A stretch of DNA of 8,382 nt from an uncultured Candidatus Udaeobacter sp. Lineage in GTDB: Bacteria > Verrucomicrobiota > Verrucomicrobiia > Chthoniobacterales > UBA10450. A program made the position numbers and the translations under genes. The DNA is taken from the NCBI GenBank assembly GCA_955652245.1, contig CATPAV010000187.1:1-8382 (forward strand), given 5' to 3'. The notes under the pieces are model-generated. The model did no database searches and was not told where the DNA came from. It was given only the letters and a program-made list of their open reading frames with translations. Positions 5,233-8,382 of the stretch are shown here, in pieces; position 1 is the stretch's first letter; the number at the start of each line of letters is the position of its first letter.

Positions 5233-6087
5233 TTATAGCGCGATCGCGGTTTGGAAAAACGCGCTTTCAAATGTCGGCTGAAACGGCCCCGGCGTCGTTT
5301 CGCCGATGCGAAAACACGGACTGATTTGCGATTGCGTGGCGCAATAAAGCTCCAAGCCGATCTTGCCGCACTTCGCGAACGACGCGCGCACCGCGCCTAA
5401 AGCGAGCTCAGGAGTATTGCAATCGCGGCTGAGATGCCCGAGCACCACGCGCTCAATTTTTCCCGAGAGCAATTCCTCGATCACGTTCGCGGCTGACGTG
5501 TTCGACAAATGTCCATGGCGCGATTGAATCCTCTGTTTCACTGGCCATGGCCGATGCGAATCGTTCTGCAAAAGTTTTTCGTCGTGGTTCGTTTCGATCA
5601 CGAGCGTCTGGACTTCGCGCAAGCGTTCCACAATCATTTTCGTCGCGTATCCGAGATCGGTGATGAAACCGAGACCGCCCGAGCCCGCATGAAAGGCAAA
5701 CCCAAGTGGATCGACCGCGTCATGTGGCACGGGAAAAGTTTGTACCGTAACGTCGCAAATGGAAAACTCGGCGCCGGTCCGGAAAATTCGCCAGTTTCGA
5801 TGTTGTTCAAATAACCCATCGCACCGAATTGCCTCTGCCGTGAGCGCGTTACAATAAATCGGCACGTCAAATTTGCGGCAGAGAACTTCGAGTCCGCAAA
5901 CGTGATCGCCGTGCTCGTGGGTAAGAAGGACGCCGTCGAGCCGGTCGGGTGTGACGCCACATTCCGCCAGGCGCAACACCAGTTGCCGCGCGCTCAGGCC
6001 GCCATCGACAAGAATCTTGCAGTGCTCAGTCGCGACCAATGCGCTGTTCCCGGCGCTGCCGCTGCCGAGCATCGTCAAGCTGAACAC
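5233..6087 (-). CDS. WalJ/YycJ-type metallo-beta-lactamase-fold hydrolase
   Basis: This 284-residue MBL-fold protein begins MFSLTMLGSGSAGNSALV, like WalJ/YycJ (family start F-x-x-L-x-SGS-x-GN). Metal ligands are in LLTHEHGDH (HEHGDH, 57-62), PHDA (121-124), FITDLG (D144) and LGHLSRDCN (H218). ETNHD (165-169) and RHGHLSN (190-196) are further WalJ signatures. Family members are cytosolic two-metal nucleases or phosphodiesterases; in Firmicutes the gene sits with the WalRK two-component system and has been linked to DNA repair, but no walRK is present here. The start is GTG 6087, with AGGA close upstream at a short spacing of 3 bases; the next ATG (residue 6) would cut the first strand. It is divergent from ccsA across a 126-base gap. 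Confidence 0.88.
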   Translation of the reverse strand: MFSLTMLGSGSAGNSALVATEHCKILVDGGLSARQLVLRLAECGVTPDRLDGVLLTHEHGDHVCGLEVLCRKFDVPIYCNALTAEAIRCDGLFEQHRNWRIFRTGAEFSICDVTVQTFPVPHDAVDPLGFAFHAGSGGLGFITDLGYATKMIVERLREVQTLVIETNHDEKLLQNDSHRPWPVKQRIQSRHGHLSNTSAANVIEELLSGKIERVVLGHLSRDCNTPELALGAVRASFAKCGKIGLELYCATQSQISPCFRIGETTPGPFQPTFESAFFQTAIAL

Positions 6088-6213
6088 GGATCCTAGATTA
6101 ACCGAGTCGTTTGATGTTACGCAAACGGAAACGAATAAATCAGCACGCGATTATGATTTGCCGCTTGGCCAGCAATCGATTCGAGGTCGTTCCGCTTTCC
6201 TCGACATGGCGCA
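6088..6213. promoter_or_regulatory. Divergent intergenic region between walJ and ccsA
   Basis: These 126 bases separate two outward-reading genes and so should hold both promoters. The best minus-strand candidate is TTGCGT, 18 bases, TAATCT, ending shortly before the walJ ribosome site; it is only a partial match to consensus. No convincing plus-strand promoter or Shine-Dalgarno sequence for ccsA was found. Confidence 0.3.
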
Positions 6214-7950
6214 GTGGTAGAATTACATTCGCGCCACTTGAGAACGCGCATCTTCATTTTCATCGCAGCGGCCAGCGTGCTTTTTAGAGCCACTGCTTGC
6301 GCTCAATCAGATCTTCCGAATTCGGACAGTAGTGCCGTGGATTTTAAACAATGGGGACTCACCGCAATTCAGGACGGCGGCCGGCGCAAACCAGTGGATA
6401 CATTTGCCAGGGAAACGCTGATCCGCGTTACGGGAAGATCGACATATACAGACAAAACGGGTCGGACATGGCAGCCGAATGACTTCATTTTGTCGGCGCT
6501 GCTCGAGACACACGACTGGAAAAGCGAGCCGATGGTGCTGGTCTCGTTCGGCAAACTGAAAGAACAGCTCGGACTCGATAAAACACAGCGACGATTTTCG
6601 CCCGCGCAATTGACCGGCTCATCGGACTTGCAGCGGATCACGAATGAGGCGCGCGCACTCAAGCGCGCGGAACAATCGCTCGATCGGGTCCAGCAAGAAG
6701 CACTCAGCGTAAGCGATCGGCTGGCGCTTTTGGGAAATGTGATGACGGGCAACGCTTTATTGATCGTTCCGGCGCCGCGAAGCGAAACCGATCTGTGGGC
6801 CGTGCCCGATCCGGCGGCAGTCGCTTCTTATTATAATGAGGCGCAGTTCGCGCCAGCTTTGTCCCAAGTGGCGAAAATGACGGGCGCTTATGCACAAGGC
6901 GACACGTTCAACTTCAGTTCGGCCGCACGTCAGCTTCGGGAAAATTTGCGCGGGCTGAGTCCGTCGATTTACCCGCAGGAGCGACAATTGCGTCTCGAAT
7001 ATTTCTATAATCATTTCGAAAGCTTTTATCGCGCGGTCTGGTGCTACGGGATTGCGTTTGTAATTTTAATCGCAGCGCACCTCCGCAAACGGCGAACTGC
7101 TTTACGGAACATCGGCGTAGCGGTTGCGATCCTCGGTCTCGCCTTTCAGGCAAGCGGAATCGTGATGCGCTGCCTGATCGCCGGACGACCTCCGGTGACG
7201 AACATGTACGAATCGATTATCTGGGTATCATTCGCGGTGTCGTTTTTCGGGATGATCTTTTTCGCGCGTTATCGGACTCCGGTATATTTGCTGGCGGCAT
7301 TGCCGGTGACGCTGATCGCCCTGTTACTTGTGCATCAAATGCCGATCGCGATGCCGTCAAGCATCGATCCGCTGGTGCCCGTGTTGCGGGATAATTTCTG
7401 GCTCACCATCCATGTGCTCACGATCACGCTGAGCTACGCGGCGTTTGCACTCGCGATGGGCTTTGGTCACATTTTGCTCTGGCGCTACGCGCGCAACCCG
7501 GCAGCGGCGAGCGCGGACGCGCCTATGCACTTCTGGCTCTATCGCGTCCTCCAGCTCGGCGTGCTTTTGCTCGCCGCAGGCACGATTTTAGGTGGCGTGT
7601 GGGCGAATTATTCCTGGGGTAGATTCTGGGGCTGGGATCCGAAGGAAACGTGGGCCCTGATCGCGCTGCTCTGTTATATCCTGACGTTACACGGGCGGCT
7701 CGCCGGTTGGTGGACCGAGTTCGGCCTTGTCGTGGCGAGCGTGGTTTGTTTTCTCGCCGTGTTGATGGCGTGGTACGGCGTGAACTTTGTGCTCGGCAAA
7801 GGTTTGCACAGCTACGGGTTCGGCATCGGCGGCGAAACGTACGTTGCGACATTCGTGATTGCCGATCTTTTGTTCGTTGCATTCGCGATCTGGCGATACC
7901 GCGCCAGCAAACACGCAATAGTCGTAGCCGGGGACGTTGTCGCGGGGTGA
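6214..7950 (+). CDS. ccsA: CcsA/ResC-type cytochrome c maturation protein with long periplasmic N-terminal extension
   Basis: This 578-residue membrane protein belongs to the System II cytochrome c biogenesis machinery, which carries haem across the membrane and helps ligate it to apocytochromes. Residues 11-30 form a signal peptide or anchor (RIFIFIAAASVLF, then ATACAQS). About 235 soluble, presumably periplasmic residues follow, with PVDTFARETLIRVTG near 60-74. About eight membrane spans occupy 270-563. CcsA hallmarks are GRPPVTNMYES (325-334), the haem-handling WWD segment WANYSWGRFWGWDPKETW (463-480), and histidines H400, H493 and H532 (LHSYGFG), matching the conserved haem-ligand positions. 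The start is GTG 6214 without a visible ribosome site; TTG 6238 is an alternative that keeps the signal sequence. No ResB/Ccs1 partner is next to it. The last residues (VVAGDVVAG) are encoded by a palindromic repeat. Confidence 0.92.
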   Translation: MVELHSRHLRTRIFIFIAAASVLFRATACAQSDLPNSDSSAVDFKQWGLTAIQDGGRRKPVDTFARETLIRVTGRSTYTDKTGRTWQPNDFILSALLETHDWKSEPMVLVSFGKLKEQLGLDKTQRRFSPAQLTGSSDLQRITNEARALKRAEQSLDRVQQEALSVSDRLALLGNVMTGNALLIVPAPRSETDLWAVPDPAAVASYYNEAQFAPALSQVAKMTGAYAQGDTFNFSSAARQLRENLRGLSPSIYPQERQLRLEYFYNHFESFYRAVWCYGIAFVILIAAHLRKRRTALRNIGVAVAILGLAFQASGIVMRCLIAGRPPVTNMYESIIWVSFAVSFFGMIFFARYRTPVYLLAALPVTLIALLLVHQMPIAMPSSIDPLVPVLRDNFWLTIHVLTITLSYAAFALAMGFGHILLWRYARNPAAASADAPMHFWLYRVLQLGVLLLAAGTILGGVWANYSWGRFWGWDPKETWALIALLCYILTLHGRLAGWWTEFGLVVASVVCFLAVLMAWYGVNFVLGKGLHSYGFGIGGETYVATFVIADLLFVAFAIWRYRASKHAIVVAGDVVAG

Positions 7951-7974
7951 TCCGCAGTCATCGACCCCGGCTAC
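7924..7974. repeat. Inverted repeat GTAGCCGGGG/CCCCGGCTAC containing both convergent stop codons
   Basis: GTAGCCGGGG (7924-7933) pairs perfectly with CCCCGGCTAC (7965-7974) across 31 bases; two more CG pairs follow after one mismatch. A related ACGTTGTCGCGGGG lies just inside the left arm, resembling a second partial copy of the unit ACGTTGTAGCCGGGG seen on the minus strand. The ccsA TGA (7948-7950) lies in the loop and the TAG of the EIIA gene (7971-7973) in the right arm. It could stop transcription from both sides, although no long T run follows. It looks like a dispersed GC-rich repeat rather than a canonical terminator. Confidence 0.7.
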
Positions 7975-8382
7975 AACGTTTCCGTGGTGAGCGCGTCCAG
8001 AAATTCGCGGGGAGTTTGGGCGCGAAGCAGCGCCGCCCGGGTCGCATCATCTTTTACGAGCCGCGCCAGCGTGCCGAGGCAAATCAAGTAGTCGTTCACT
8101 AACCGCTCTGGCACGCCGATGACGAAGATCAGCCGGGCGCGCAGCGCATTTTCACCGAACGGAATGCCCGCTCGGCTTCGGCCGATGCCAATAACGATTT
8201 GATCAACCAAATCGGTGCGGACATGCGGAAAAGCAACGCTGTATTCCACCACGCTTGGGTGTCCCTGCTCGCGCGCGAGTAATTGTTCGAAAAAATCCTT
8301 CGCGTTGTCGATCCTCCCGTTGAGGGCGAGCAATTGGACGATCTCGTGTAACGCATTCGCTGCTTTGCGAGAACGCAATTGC
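7971..8382 (-). CDS. PTS EIIA (mannitol/fructose type, PtsN-like) domain protein, 5' end outside the window
   Basis: This is the C-terminal majority (about 137 residues) of a PTS EIIA type-2 domain. The phosphorylatable histidine is in VEYSVAFPHVRTDLVDQ (H52, counting from TTG 8378). It is followed by IVIGIGRSRAGIPFGE, RLIFVIGVPE and LVNDYLICLGTLARLVKDD, the normal family order. TTG at 8378 is an in-frame codon, but QLRSRKAANALHEIV at the window edge looks like the first helix region, so the true start lies to the right, probably 15-20 codons away. The domain accepts phosphate from HPr or NPr. Without EIIB/EIIC in view it may be a regulatory PtsN-like protein rather than a sugar importer. A tyrosine is expected to be rare at YSVAF, where many relatives have GVAIPH. 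Its stop codon lies in the palindrome shared with ccsA. Confidence 0.83.
   Translation of the reverse strand, partial: QLRSRKAANALHEIVQLLALNGRIDNAKDFFEQLLAREQGHPSVVEYSVAFPHVRTDLVDQIVIGIGRSRAGIPFGENALRARLIFVIGVPERLVNDYLICLGTLARLVKDDATRAALLRAQTPREFLDALTTETL

Noticed and set aside
5509..6220. Plus-strand open frames opposite walJ
   Set aside because: These are antisense shadows of a well-supported MBL gene, with no domain and no start signals.
6206..6220. Four-codon ATG frame (M-A-Q-W-stop) overlapping the ccsA GTG start, as a leader peptide
   Set aside because: It has no ribosome site and nothing suggests attenuation; it could be chance.
7650..8102. Arginine-rich plus-strand frame spanning the ccsA end and the EIIA gene
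   Set aside because: It is out of frame with ccsA and antisense to EIIA, and its composition is that of a shadow frame.
1..8382. CRISPR array, tRNA/rRNA genes, insertion sequence transposase, prophage genes
   Set aside because: I looked for regularly spaced direct repeats, tRNA-like cloverleaf ends and transposase or phage motifs and found none.

Overview
The window looks like a chromosomal stretch of a soil-type Gram-negative bacterium, and my best guess is the Verrucomicrobiota (Spartobacteria/Chthoniobacterales type). That guess rests on gene style, moderate-to-high GC and dispersed palindromic repeats of a kind I associate with that group. It is an inference; no marker gene here proves it.

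Layout, left to right. A SAM-dependent methyltransferase (7-627, +) overlaps the start of a complete class II fumarase, fumC (624-2033, +). Next is a compact cassette (2088-2486): a 98-residue GIY-YIG nuclease-like gene held tightly between two inverted copies of a short dispersed repeat. A small VOC/glyoxalase-fold protein follows (2543-2920, +). From 2927 to 4491, on the minus strand, lies a decaying zone. It holds an intact DUF433-type antitoxin, its DUF5615 (PIN-like) toxin without an N-terminus, and a composite pseudogene in which the start of a class III adenylate cyclase is joined to an NmrA-like SDR that has lost its Rossmann start and carries indels and a stop. Upstream on the same strand are an intact GNAT acetyltransferase (4571-5068) and a WalJ/YycJ-type metallo-beta-lactamase-fold protein (5233-6087), separated by a palindrome-rich spacer. 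Diverging from walJ is a long CcsA-type cytochrome c maturation protein (6214-7950, +). The window ends in the 3' part of a PTS EIIA/PtsN-like gene on the minus strand (7971 to the edge). The ccsA and EIIA genes converge, and both stop codons lie within one palindrome.

How the genes fit together. The housekeeping genes (fumC for the TCA cycle, ccsA for cytochrome c maturation, an EIIA regulator or transporter subunit, WalJ) do not form one pathway. The notable parts are the repeat-bounded GIY-YIG cassette, which resembles REP/RAYT-type arrangements in logic but with a different nuclease, and the genome-decay zone with a disabled toxin and a chimeric pseudogene. No tRNA, rRNA, CRISPR array, classical insertion sequence or prophage gene was seen.
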